DNA of 64,000 nt, taken from the IMG/VR virus record IMGVR_UViG_3300028045_000008, positions 1 through 64,000 of that record. One strand, written 5' to 3'. Position 1 is the first letter of the stretch; every line of letters begins with the position of its first letter. A program made the position numbers and the translations under genes. The notes beneath the pieces are model-generated. The model was not told where the DNA came from. It worked only from the letters and a program-made list of their open reading frames with translations, and ran no database searches. Positions 1 through 9,328 of the stretch are shown piece after piece. Origin of the DNA: a virus.

Positions 1-2
1 GG

Positions 3-557
3 GTTTTTTCTGACGGAACCTTCTTGGATATAATCAGTGACTCACTTTTGTTGGATATTTCCGAACTTAATACCGAATTTGATGTTGAGAACTTCGAGAT
101 CGAGGTGTTCAAAGTGGAAAATAGCAAGCTACCAGGAACTAATAATCCAAATATAAGCACTCTAAATCAGCTTTTCTTCGAGAAAAGAGAAGAACAGGTG
201 CAAAACAATATTTTAATTTCAGATCGCCCAGATGATAAACTGATACCTACTGATCCAACATATGTGGAATACTACTTTGATGTGTTTTTAGATAACGAAA
301 TTGATGAAAACACAATTTGTGCTGCAATAAGCAATTTAAAATCAAATGGCATCTATGTCGACACCGATTTTGAGTGTCCTGAATCGCCATTTGTGGCCAC
401 CGCGATTAATCCTTATCTTGACCAGACAGATGCGACACTGGTTGTATGTAATGACGATGATATTGACAGCCCTCCCCGCGCCTCGATCGTTCAATCCGGA
501 GTATTCTCGACCGTACCAATTAAAGAATCCGATAATAGCGAGGGCGAAAATGACTAA
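3..557 (+). CDS. C-terminal part of an unidentified phage protein (cut by window edge)
   Basis: The reading frame is open back to the first bases of the window, so the true start lies outside it and the TTG at 24 is not a convincing start. About 184 residues are visible. They are acidic, with no membrane segment, no cysteine cluster and no motif I recognise. The stop at 555-557 is followed at once by an ACTATTTA box (560-567) that begins the next unit, so this is probably the last gene of an upstream tail or baseplate operon. The function is unknown; a virion role is inferred only from the neighbours. Confidence 0.6.
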   Translation, partial: VFSDGTFLDIISDSLLLDISELNTEFDVENFEIEVFKVENSKLPGTNNPNISTLNQLFFEKREEQVQNNILISDRPDDKLIPTDPTYVEYYFDVFLDNEIDENTICAAISNLKSNGIYVDTDFECPESPFVATAINPYLDQTDATLVVCNDDDIDSPPRASIVQSGVFSTVPIKESDNSEGEND

Positions 558-559
558 AG

Positions 560-567
560 ACTATTTA
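560..567 (+). promoter_or_regulatory. Putative late promoter box ACTATTTA
   Basis: ACTATTTA lies in the short gap after the preceding stop and 20 bases before the start at 587. It is one of about thirteen copies placed in gaps before virion genes. Confidence 0.55.
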
Positions 568-586
568 TACAATAAGGCGATGATAA

Positions 587-3500
587 ATGGCTATTAATGT
601 TAATACAAAAGATCTTTCTGGTAACATCCTTCCTACTGTTTATATATCGGAGATTGCTGTACGCACGGCAAAGATATCCAAGTTTAAACCTCAAGAAATT
701 GCTTCCGGCAACTTAAGATCCTCCGAAAAGACCAGCGTATCAAAAAAATCTATTCCTGGGAAACTTTTATCCACTGCAAATGTTAAGGTGACTGATACTC
801 CTAGTTCAAAATCTAGGCGCACATTCGATGGAAAGAGGAATACTTTGTCTGGATTGAGTGTGACGCTTTCTTTATCTATAAAGGATGTTGTCGAAAAAGA
901 TCAAGTTAGTACATGGCTCTTTAATAGTGATTTCACCAAATTCTTAAATATAAAAATAATACAAAGTACAGACCCCAGGCTAACAAAGAAGCTAGCCAAG
1001 GGAAATCTTAAGATTCTGAAAGACAGAAAGTTCAAAAGATATTATAAAGAAAAGATTTTATCAGTCCAGAAGGATAACTTAGAGAAAACCAGTAATAAAA
1101 CGGCGGATTTTGATCTAAAAGACTTTTCCAGTATCGTAACTGAGACCGGAGAGAGGGTATATGAGATCCCCTATGAAACCGAATTCACAATAAAGACGGC
1201 CAAGCCAAAGCATTTGGCATATTTCGCGTTCGTCTATGTTGACACGCGCCAGATGGCGAGATTTTATGGAATGGACTCAATCGGGATAAAATCGAAGCCC
1301 ATAAGAGGCCTCATGTCCGCAGAAGGAGTTATAAATAGGGGAGAGGTAAATACGAATACTTTTGTATTTTATTTGACAGAAACAAATCAAATCTGGGCCG
1401 GCCCAAAGCACAAAAGTGGTGGCAAATGGATGACTGGCAAGAGAGGCGATCCTCTCACCAAAGAACTGAGAAAAGAAGAAGTGACAAACAAAAAGATAAA
1501 TGATTATAGAGAAGTCAATGAGCTACAAAAAAATGATTTGATATTGAAAGCTGCTCTGAGGCAGGTCCAGAGGCTACAAAAAACTCAGTTAAACCGTGAT
1601 CGGGTCTCCTACGATGCTCCTGATTCATATATCTCAGCAGGGATAGTTTCTCCAAAACCAAGCGGAGAGGTTAATTTATTGTTTCATGTAGATATAAGAA
1701 AGCTAGTCAGAACTCAAAGCGCCTTTGGGAATATATTTGATCTAACTTCAAACAAAAGGGCGAAGGAAGAAATATATTTGTTATCAAATATCAAGACGAT
1801 GAAGATCCTGCGCCGCCGCGTTAAAAATGTCGAAGCGATTAATAGGCTCGGAACCACGGTATACTCAAATATCTTCGATTCATCTAGGGAGATAATAAAA
1901 ACCATAGTATATTCCGCTGATGAAGAGGGCGCACTAAAGAAGCGGCAAAGTGATCACGGTGGAATTCGTGAAATAGGAAATGTAGCGTTCTCTTCTGGCG
2001 TTCGAACCTTTACTGTAACTGATGACAGCATTTCTGATGTGACCGATGGAACATATCAATACGGCGTTTATATGGAGGTTGAAGATGGGACTGTTAAATT
2101 CTTAAATAAGCAGTTATCTAGAATGATTTCTGCCAACGATAGGCTGCGATTATATTATACTGACGCTTTAAATCCGAGATATTTAAAAGAAGACGGGAAG
2201 TTCAAGGATATATTTGCAAAAAGATACAAGAACTTGGCCAGATCATCGAACCAGATCGTTCCATGGGTTAGGGCAATCGCGACGTTCATCGATGTATATT
2301 CCTCCATCACAAACTTAAAACAATCCCCAAAAAAGCTAGCCAAAAAACTCAATTCGATGACGAACGCGGAGACTGGCAGTGCCACTGGGATATCAGCCCT
2401 GATAGCCTTGATGGATGAGGTAACTAATAAACTGGATGCAACTCTGGGAACAAAAAAGAGCCCAAGACAGTCGTCCTATCTAACATCAAAGAAGCAGGGC
2501 TCGCAACAATACAAAGTCTCGGTCATGACAATCGATAAATACTTCAGAGATCTTCATGATAGTGATATGATAAAGAATGTGGGCTTGGATTTTGTCGGAC
2601 GCCCCGGTATCGAGGATGTAGGAGTGAAAGCTCTTCTGGTAGATGATTTTTTTGGAAGAATCAAAGAGGAAAACTCGATATACTGGAAAGAAAGCGACAT
2701 TTCCACGGTTGGAAACAAGCTATCTTTAGAATTCCAGGATACTGTAAAGGTACCCAGCGATAAAAGGGAGTTGTTTAACTTATCAGAGACGGAGATGACC
2801 TTTCTCACCCCTTCTACGATCAGGGGTGGCAGTTATGCTATCGATCGCCTGAATGTCGGAAAATCAAATTGGGATTCTAGAAAGTATAGTGCTATGGCAA
2901 GCAACTTAGTAGCCACAAAGAGTGGAAACTTTATCAATAAAAATCAGAAAATTAACCCGACAAAGTTGGAAACCGAGAAAAACATAAAAGATTCTCCAAA
3001 TAATGGTTTAAGGAGTCAAGTTCAGAACAATTCTATGTCCAGTATCCTGGCACAGATGGGGGTGACGATTGTAGACCCTTCAGAGGTCGACCGCCGCAAG
3101 ACCCCACCAGTATCTATTCCAGTATCGGTACCGCCTCCGGGCGGAAAGCCCCCGACTTCTCTAGCCGGCGCCCAGAATAAGGGCGCCTCTCTGGACTTTA
3201 CCGTGAATACTAAGCCAGTTGGCCAGTCCGCACTTCAGTCTTTGACTGATTGTGATGGCAATCCAATACCATCAAACGCTATTTTCGATGATAGTGACCC
3301 CGCTGTGTATGTTACGAGCGAGGATGCTGATGTCGAAGTGGAGAGAATTGCGAGAAGAAAAAGAAAAGATAATAAAAAGATTCTTGATGAGACGAAGGCG
3401 GCTCTAGGGAATGTTTTTGCGAACAGAGCCGCCGCCACAGGCGCTATAAATCGACAGAGGTCACAAAGAAAATCTTTACAACGAAAAAAGAGAGTAAAAA

Positions 3501-4615
3501 CCTCATCTGTTTCTGATTATGAACTGGGTGGAATTAGGAATTTGGTTGACAATATCAGAAAATCTCCATTAAAGAAGGGTGATTTTGAGAAGATTCCAAA
3601 CCAAATAAGATCCCTAATGTTTTCGGAAAGCGATCAAGTAAACAATAATTTTCTAGATATGGAACAAGATCCAATGAGAAGCCCAGAAACATCTCAGATG
3701 ATGAGGTATAACTTCGATACTTTTGGAAAAATAGAAGCATTCATAGGATTCACTAAGGACTCTGAAGGTAATAACATTATTAATAAGCCAAAATTCGTCC
3801 CCCTGAAAAAGCGCCTTCTAGATCGCGCAAAATCGGGCGTTATTCTGTGCAGAATACAAAATTATGAGAATAAACAACTCAAGATAGGCCAAAATAGCGC
3901 CTTGAACATGAGGATTTATGATAACTGCTTCTTGATGTCGACCAAACAACTCTCATTGTTGCTCGTAAAGAAGAGAAAAATAGAAACAAAGATAAAAATA
4001 GCAAGAAAAAGAGAAGAGATCGATGCCGCCAAGAGAAAAGCGGCACTCGCAGCCTCTATGGCCGCGTCAAACAAACAAGAAATAAAAGAAACATCATTTA
4101 TAGATGATGAAATCGAGATAGTTTTGGTTGAGGAAGTCAAAAAAGGTGGCGAAACGGTCGCCGAATTCGAGATTGACGCTGCTACTGCTTCCGGTGTCCT
4201 AAGAGATAAAGAAAAAAAGAAGAAAAGAGTGAAAAAAATATCAAAAGGCGATGGATCAGTTACAATTGAGGTTGAAGCGGACATTGTCGAGGCAGATATT
4301 GAAAATCTAGTTGACTCCATCTCTGATCCGGACCTGGTTGATACAGTTCGTGGAGATTTTTCCGATTCTGGGTCCTCAAAGGAAGATAGTCAGCAAAACT
4401 CACTCGGTAATCTATTTTCTTCCAACAAAGAAGAAAAAGAAGAGGAAAAAGATACATTAACTTTGGGCGATATCGCAGGCCCCTCAATCGAGGAACAGAT
4501 CTTACAAGATTTGGATAAATCCGAACTACTACCAAGCATTGGTGACTATTCTGAATCAATAGTCGTAGAAGAGGAAGAAGCCGAAGAGCCGTTCTCTTTT
4601 GGTTTTTTAAAATAA
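587..4615 (+). CDS. Large virion protein, probably tail/baseplate, 1342 residues
   Basis: This is a very long soluble protein that I cannot assign to a family. The first roughly 800 residues look globular. A proline-rich linker lies near residues 840-875. The last third is highly charged, with Lys/Arg/Glu-rich probable helices (around residues 1120-1165) and an acidic C-terminus. Near residue 1210 there is a short basic stretch followed by ISKGDGSVTIEVEAD, which recurs almost unchanged in the next gene (near residue 500). The ATG at 587 follows an AAGG ribosome site and a putative late promoter box. Size and position beside other structural genes suggest a baseplate or tail appendage component; this is inference. 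Confidence 0.75.
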   Translation: MAINVNTKDLSGNILPTVYISEIAVRTAKISKFKPQEIASGNLRSSEKTSVSKKSIPGKLLSTANVKVTDTPSSKSRRTFDGKRNTLSGLSVTLSLSIKDVVEKDQVSTWLFNSDFTKFLNIKIIQSTDPRLTKKLAKGNLKILKDRKFKRYYKEKILSVQKDNLEKTSNKTADFDLKDFSSIVTETGERVYEIPYETEFTIKTAKPKHLAYFAFVYVDTRQMARFYGMDSIGIKSKPIRGLMSAEGVINRGEVNTNTFVFYLTETNQIWAGPKHKSGGKWMTGKRGDPLTKELRKEEVTNKKINDYREVNELQKNDLILKAALRQVQRLQKTQLNRDRVSYDAPDSYISAGIVSPKPSGEVNLLFHVDIRKLVRTQSAFGNIFDLTSNKRAKEEIYLLSNIKTMKILRRRVKNVEAINRLGTTVYSNIFDSSREIIKTIVYSADEEGALKKRQSDHGGIREIGNVAFSSGVRTFTVTDDSISDVTDGTYQYGVYMEVEDGTVKFLNKQLSRMISANDRLRLYYTDALNPRYLKEDGKFKDIFAKRYKNLARSSNQIVPWVRAIATFIDVYSSITNLKQSPKKLAKKLNSMTNAETGSATGISALIALMDEVTNKLDATLGTKKSPRQSSYLTSKKQGSQQYKVSVMTIDKYFRDLHDSDMIKNVGLDFVGRPGIEDVGVKALLVDDFFGRIKEENSIYWKESDISTVGNKLSLEFQDTVKVPSDKRELFNLSETEMTFLTPSTIRGGSYAIDRLNVGKSNWDSRKYSAMASNLVATKSGNFINKNQKINPTKLETEKNIKDSPNNGLRSQVQNNSMSSILAQMGVTIVDPSEVDRRKTPPVSIPVSVPPPGGKPPTSLAGAQNKGASLDFTVNTKPVGQSALQSLTDCDGNPIPSNAIFDDSDPAVYVTSEDADVEVERIARRKRKDNKKILDETKAALGNVFANRAAATGAINRQRSQRKSLQRKKRVKTSSVSDYELGGIRNLVDNIRKSPLKKGDFEKIPNQIRSLMFSESDQVNNNFLDMEQDPMRSPETSQMMRYNFDTFGKIEAFIGFTKDSEGNNIINKPKFVPLKKRLLDRAKSGVILCRIQNYENKQLKIGQNSALNMRIYDNCFLMSTKQLSLLLVKKRKIETKIKIARKREEIDAAKRKAALAASMAASNKQEIKETSFIDDEIEIVLVEEVKKGGETVAEFEIDAATASGVLRDKEKKKKRVKKISKGDGSVTIEVEADIVEADIENLVDSISDPDLVDTVRGDFSDSGSSKEDSQQNSLGNLFSSNKEEKEEEKDTLTLGDIAGPSIEEQILQDLDKSELLPSIGDYSESIVVEEEEAEEPFSFGFLK

Positions 4616-4642
4616 GCAGACATCTCTGAGGAAATAAATAAT

Positions 4643-7348
4643 ATGTCAAATTCCAAGAAAAATATATACATACTCACCGCAAATCAAGCCTCCTCAAGGG
4701 ATAAATTTAGGGAAGCCACGGGGAATTACTGGACAGTAATAGGAGAAGTTCCAGAATATGGAGATATGACATCGAGGATTGCCAAAATAGGCCCCGATCG
4801 TATAAGAGAGAAAAACAAGCCCAATACTGTGAAGAAAGACAAACTTTTAAGGATCATTCCAAGGAATCAGTATGTTGAGAAAACAAAAAATGCACCATTT
4901 TATGAAATAATCCATGAATTTGAGATATATTCTGATAAAGACATTTATGGGAATATCGATTCGTGGTCCCAATTCGTTAAAGACAACGTGAAGGTTGGAA
5001 AAAGATTCCAAGATTATTCAATCGAGATACATAATCCACTATCCGAGAACGAATTAGAGGGACAGAACTATAGCCCCTCTGCTATATTCGAAAAAGTCAA
5101 TTTTGATTACAACTATTATTCAGATATATACGAAGTCACCACAAACAATGCCAGATCTAAAGAAAATATCTTACCAAACCTGTATTTCTTTGCAGAAAGT
5201 CAAGATAACGAAGAAATGAACGAGGCTTTCGAAGCAATCACTGCTGGTGGCGCTCTTTCCGAGAATGATATCAAGGGTTTACGCCAATCAAGGCTCGAAT
5301 TCGCAAAACCATCATTTTTTGACGATTTCGGAAAAGCACAACGAGGAATTCCATCTAGCAAAAAGAAGAAGATGACAGAGAAGGCATCTAATATTATTTT
5401 CGAAACCAAAAGTGAAGAATTGCTCAAAAAGGCAGAGAGTATGTATTCTCTTTTCCCCATGGGTGTTGATATCCAGTTTATGTCGGATTTTATGAATGAG
5501 TTCACAGAGATTTTAGAGGATTCTAAACTGAGTACGTCGCTTTTGAGATATCTTTCAGAAATACCAAAGGAGCCATCCACTCCAGAATCAAAAAGGTTCT
5601 CGATTAAAAACTTGAGAATGAAGAGGTATTTCGAAAAAATAGGAAACCCACAGAACAGGAACCCTAAAGTTGAGATGGACTTCGAAAACATAACGGCGAA
5701 GGCGATCGATTTATTTTCTTGGTGGCAGAAAGTCTCCAAAGGAATAAAAACGAAGAAAGGGAAGACAACGGTCCTTGGGGATAAAGAGAAGGAGGGGATG
5801 TCAAAATTCGAGAGATTTTTATATTTGATGATCTTTTCTGGAAAACTCCAAACCATGATAAAGAAACACCAGAGAACTTATTTGGATATATCGGATGGCG
5901 ATCTTTCATATTCTGAGACATTTTGTTATAAAATAGAAAAATCACTAGAAAACGGCGCCCCCATACAAACTGTATGGCTCCCAAATACGAACGAGATAGA
6001 TCTCATAAGATATATTGACACACAAGTGAAATATAACAAGACATATAAATATAAGGTCACTGCTTATCAGATCGTAATGGGATCGGAGTATGAATACAAC
6101 AATCTACAATTTCCAGAAGAGTACAATGTCACTCCAAAGCGGAAAAAGAGGACAAAGCAGATTTCAAAGCCAGATGGGTCTGTGACTCTCGAAGTAGAGG
6201 CAGACATCACGCCTGCCGAAATAGAGATACCCTCCAATCTTCTATCTGGAGATCCTCAATCATCGTCACCCCTGGCGGCAAACACAAAACAGGTGAATCT
6301 GTCAAAAATCCCAGCACCTGGGGCCCAGAGCGTCCTCATAGACACCGGCGATTCAGACTTTGCTCAAAGAAAGTTCGAAGTCATGGTACCGTCACCAGAT
6401 GATACAGAAGTTTTTGGATTGAGTGATAAAAATAAATTTAATACAAAATATGCTAATAAACTATTCGTTCTGGCTGAAAAGAGGGAGAAAGTCAATGATG
6501 ATAAATACTTTAGAGCGACCATGGAAGTCCACGTCCGCCCGTCAATCAAGATAGTAGAACTTCCGTTTTTCGAGATCACTGGCAGAGTAATAGATGACCC
6601 TCCAGTACCTCCTCATGTGAATATTATTCCTTATCGTGGAATAAACAACAAGCTTTTGATAAATTTAAGTTCCAATGTTGGGAGGTATGATCTGCCTCCA
6701 ATATCATTTACTGGCGCAGAGCGTGAAATAGTAAGCGAGATTCGAGCAGCAAAGAGGCTCCCACCAGATAGTAATATAACATATAGCACAGATGATCCGG
6801 TTTCCTCATTCGAAGTATACCGGCTGTCGACACCGCCACAAACAATAGAAGACTTCGCTGGAAACCTCAGATCGGTATTAGAGACTGACATAGACGCGGC
6901 AACTGCACAAAAAGCATCCTCCGCATCAATTAAAGACTCTTTAACTCCGAACATGGATTATTATTACACTTTTAGATCAATCGACATACATGGAAAAAAA
7001 TCAAATCCAACAGAAGTATTTAGAGTTAAGATCATCGATAACGATGGTGCGGTGTATTCTATCATTGAGCATTATCAGATGAAAAAAAATAAACCACAAA
7101 AGCCAACAAAAAGAGGTAAAAAACTACTTAATATTGTTCCAAGATTTACTCAAACGTTAATTAACGAGAATAAGTCTAAAATGGGAGATGGATCTAGCGC
7201 ATTTAACGTGAAAAACGTAGTTTTGGGTCAGGAAGACCAGCCTTTATTTGGCGAAGGATTTAAAGTTAGACTCACTTCTATGAAGACAGGAAAGAAGATA
7301 GATATCAATATTAATTTTGATGTGGAGCTTGAGCAAAGACAAAAATAA
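4643..7348 (+). CDS. Large virion protein with fibronectin-III-like region, 901 residues
   Basis: This is an unassigned structural protein. The N-terminal half has no recognisable motif. Near residue 500 it carries a basic patch plus ISKPDGSVTLEVEAD, matching the preceding gene. Residues about 650-795 look like a fibronectin type III fold: a PPVPPHV entry strand and a late GKKSNPTEVFRVKI strand, the usual end of such domains. Such beta-sandwich modules are common in phage tail and baseplate proteins. The ATG at 4643 follows a GAGGAAA ribosome site in the 27-base gap after the previous gene, so the two are probably co-transcribed. A baseplate or appendage role is inferred. Confidence 0.75.
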   Translation: MSNSKKNIYILTANQASSRDKFREATGNYWTVIGEVPEYGDMTSRIAKIGPDRIREKNKPNTVKKDKLLRIIPRNQYVEKTKNAPFYEIIHEFEIYSDKDIYGNIDSWSQFVKDNVKVGKRFQDYSIEIHNPLSENELEGQNYSPSAIFEKVNFDYNYYSDIYEVTTNNARSKENILPNLYFFAESQDNEEMNEAFEAITAGGALSENDIKGLRQSRLEFAKPSFFDDFGKAQRGIPSSKKKKMTEKASNIIFETKSEELLKKAESMYSLFPMGVDIQFMSDFMNEFTEILEDSKLSTSLLRYLSEIPKEPSTPESKRFSIKNLRMKRYFEKIGNPQNRNPKVEMDFENITAKAIDLFSWWQKVSKGIKTKKGKTTVLGDKEKEGMSKFERFLYLMIFSGKLQTMIKKHQRTYLDISDGDLSYSETFCYKIEKSLENGAPIQTVWLPNTNEIDLIRYIDTQVKYNKTYKYKVTAYQIVMGSEYEYNNLQFPEEYNVTPKRKKRTKQISKPDGSVTLEVEADITPAEIEIPSNLLSGDPQSSSPLAANTKQVNLSKIPAPGAQSVLIDTGDSDFAQRKFEVMVPSPDDTEVFGLSDKNKFNTKYANKLFVLAEKREKVNDDKYFRATMEVHVRPSIKIVELPFFEITGRVIDDPPVPPHVNIIPYRGINNKLLINLSSNVGRYDLPPISFTGAEREIVSEIRAAKRLPPDSNITYSTDDPVSSFEVYRLSTPPQTIEDFAGNLRSVLETDIDAATAQKASSASIKDSLTPNMDYYYTFRSIDIHGKKSNPTEVFRVKIIDNDGAVYSIIEHYQMKKNKPQKPTKRGKKLLNIVPRFTQTLINENKSKMGDGSSAFNVKNVVLGQEDQPLFGEGFKVRLTSMKTGKKIDININFDVELEQRQK

Positions 7349-7377
7349 AATAATTCTACAACTAGTTAAATTAAATA

Positions 7378-7385
7378 CTAATTAT
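7378..7385 (+). promoter_or_regulatory. Variant late promoter box ACTAATTA
   Basis: ACTAATTA followed by TA lies in a 56-base gap, 19 bases before the start at 7405. It differs at one base from the ACTATTTA box seen before other virion genes, so it is a weaker candidate. Confidence 0.35.
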
Positions 7386-7404
7386 AGAGTAAGGAAGGAA
7401 AAGA

Positions 7405-8346
7405 ATGGCTTTTTTAGATAACAGTGGAGACATAATCCTAGATGCGGTTTTAACCGACACAGGTCGCGCGCGCCTAGCAAAAGGCGACGGTACCTTTAAG
7501 ATTGCGAAGTTTGCCTTCGGAGACGATGAGATAAACTATAACAATTATGACAAAAATAATCCCAGTGGATCAGCTTATTATGATTTGCAAATATTGCAGA
7601 CGCCCGTATTGGAGGCTTTTACCAACAATACAGCTATGCTAAACTCAAAATTAATATCTATCCCTAGAACAAATCTCATTTATTTGCCAGATATAATCTT
7701 GAATGAGGTATATGGCGGCGGAGGATCTTCTACGGCCTCTCCCACCGCCATGAATGAAGATGCGAATGCATTTTACGTCGCCGTCGACGACGAAACTTTG
7801 ACCGAACTGGCCTCTGTTTCTGGAGTAGTAAACGGTGTTGATGGCTCTGGTGGGACCTATGTCCGCACAGATCAGGGATTGGACACAGATGAAGTGTCTC
7901 CCAAGAGAGAACTGGACGCGGACTTAGTCGAGACTCAGTATCTGATCGAAATGGATACTCGCTTGGGGGAAATTCTATCTATAGACGGAAATACTCTGGC
8001 ATCTATCTCATTCATCGACGATGATCAAATCGCAAGCTATTACTTGTCTCTCGGTACCGACTTGAAATTTGTTGGAGAAATAACGAACGACAAGCCGATT
8101 AGCGATGGCGCCCCTGGGCAAGTCATTCGCGGACCCCGAGGCACAAAGATGGAATTTAAAATCCAAGCAAGCCTAGATTTGAACACTAGCACCTTCTTAT
8201 TCACCCAGTTAGGTTCTACTGTTTCGATAGATACAGGTGGTGCCTCTCCGGTGAGCTTCAACTATATTGACTCGAATATTCGCGTGACTGGTGTTACGAC
8301 AGGAAACCGGATCGACATCCCAGTCAGATTCGTGAAATTAGCATAA
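7405..8346 (+). CDS. Putative tail/baseplate structural protein, 313 residues
   Basis: The N-terminus (MAFLDNSGDIILDAVLTDTG, then RARLA) is of a type I associate with structural proteins of large marine myophages; the match is from memory and the exact role is not known. The rest is Gly/Ser/Asp-rich and beta-prone with no transmembrane segment. It begins after a GGAAGGA ribosome site and is followed 10 bases later by two more structural genes. The three look like one tail appendage operon. Confidence 0.7.
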   Translation: MAFLDNSGDIILDAVLTDTGRARLAKGDGTFKIAKFAFGDDEINYNNYDKNNPSGSAYYDLQILQTPVLEAFTNNTAMLNSKLISIPRTNLIYLPDIILNEVYGGGGSSTASPTAMNEDANAFYVAVDDETLTELASVSGVVNGVDGSGGTYVRTDQGLDTDEVSPKRELDADLVETQYLIEMDTRLGEILSIDGNTLASISFIDDDQIASYYLSLGTDLKFVGEITNDKPISDGAPGQVIRGPRGTKMEFKIQASLDLNTSTFLFTQLGSTVSIDTGGASPVSFNYIDSNIRVTGVTTGNRIDIPVRFVKLA

Positions 8347-8356
8347 GGAAAATAAA

Positions 8357-9319
8357 ATGGCAACAGTATTTAAAAATTTATTAAGCAACGACGTGGCGAC
8401 CACGAGAACGCTCCTGAACGAGGCGATTCCGATTACTGGTTCCATTGTGTCTGGAACATATATGGACGCAAATATTAAAAATTATGCACACGAAATGTTC
8501 CAAAGTGTTTATGACTATCCTTATTTGTCTTCCTCAGCAAATCACATCTTCGACATTTCCTATGGATATACGACAGGCTCCTCTTCTGATGTTCAGCATG
8601 AAAAGAAGATGAATATCTACAATCAGATGGCGCAAGTTTTGGTTGGATATAGTCCAGCCGGAAATATCAGAAAATTTGATCAAGATGGCAGTTTTACTGG
8701 CGGAACCAAACATAAGGATTGTGTATTTATCAACTATTCGAGATTGCTTGTCAAAGACGAGATCAAGAAAGGATCCTACACACTAACTGTTAATAGTGGA
8801 TCATCACAGATCACCCTAGCTGATCATGGTGCCCAGAATGATTACAGAGTTAACTCTCCCACAGGAGAGTATGGAATCCTGTATACATCTTCGTTAGCAT
8901 CGCCAGGTACCGGAGTCGGCCTTGTTTATTATCAGGCTGGTGTGGCTGTCATCACGGCATCGTCCGATATCTTCGAAAGCGGATCTAGCTATGCTGCGAC
9001 TTTCAATATTACCGGCGCCGCAGACGATGTCAGAAGGGTTTGGGAAAATAATGAGTTGAATAATACTACAGAATTGAACTCAACAATCTACTTTTGTAGA
9101 GCCAACAACAACGAGTTTAACTACTCTTCCAACCAGACATATTTGCAAGATAGTAAAATTGTGACGAAGAACGTATCTTCAGACCCATCTGTTGCTTATA
9201 TTACTACGGTTGGCCTTTATTCCGCAGACAATGAGCTTCTAGCAGTTGCGAAATTGAGTGAACCACTCAGAAAGGATCAAACTAACGAGCTTACGCTGCG
9301 AGTTCGCTTAGATTACTAG
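8357..9319 (+). CDS. Putative tail structural protein (paralogue A), 320 residues
   Basis: This is a Ser/Thr/Tyr-rich, beta-prone protein with no enzyme motif. Its last roughly 50 residues (from AYITTVGLYSADNELLAVAK) correspond in pattern to the end of the next gene (from TYISKVGIYDENRNLIGIAT). Both then have a hydrophobic, positively charged and aromatic ending, which suggests paralogues with a common attachment or trimerisation domain. The start follows AAGGAAAATAAA. A tail or baseplate surface role is inferred. Confidence 0.7.
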   Translation: MATVFKNLLSNDVATTRTLLNEAIPITGSIVSGTYMDANIKNYAHEMFQSVYDYPYLSSSANHIFDISYGYTTGSSSDVQHEKKMNIYNQMAQVLVGYSPAGNIRKFDQDGSFTGGTKHKDCVFINYSRLLVKDEIKKGSYTLTVNSGSSQITLADHGAQNDYRVNSPTGEYGILYTSSLASPGTGVGLVYYQAGVAVITASSDIFESGSSYAATFNITGAADDVRRVWENNELNNTTELNSTIYFCRANNNEFNYSSNQTYLQDSKIVTKNVSSDPSVAYITTVGLYSADNELLAVAKLSEPLRKDQTNELTLRVRLDY

Positions 9320-9328
9320 AAAAATGAT

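Noticed and set aside
5200-5856. Long open frames on the minus strand (for example 5200-5856, 13324-13941, 19488-20162)
   Set aside because: Each is fully inside a well-supported plus-strand gene, has composition typical of antisense translation (Ser/Phe/Leu-rich), and lacks family motifs. No supported gene lies on the minus strand.
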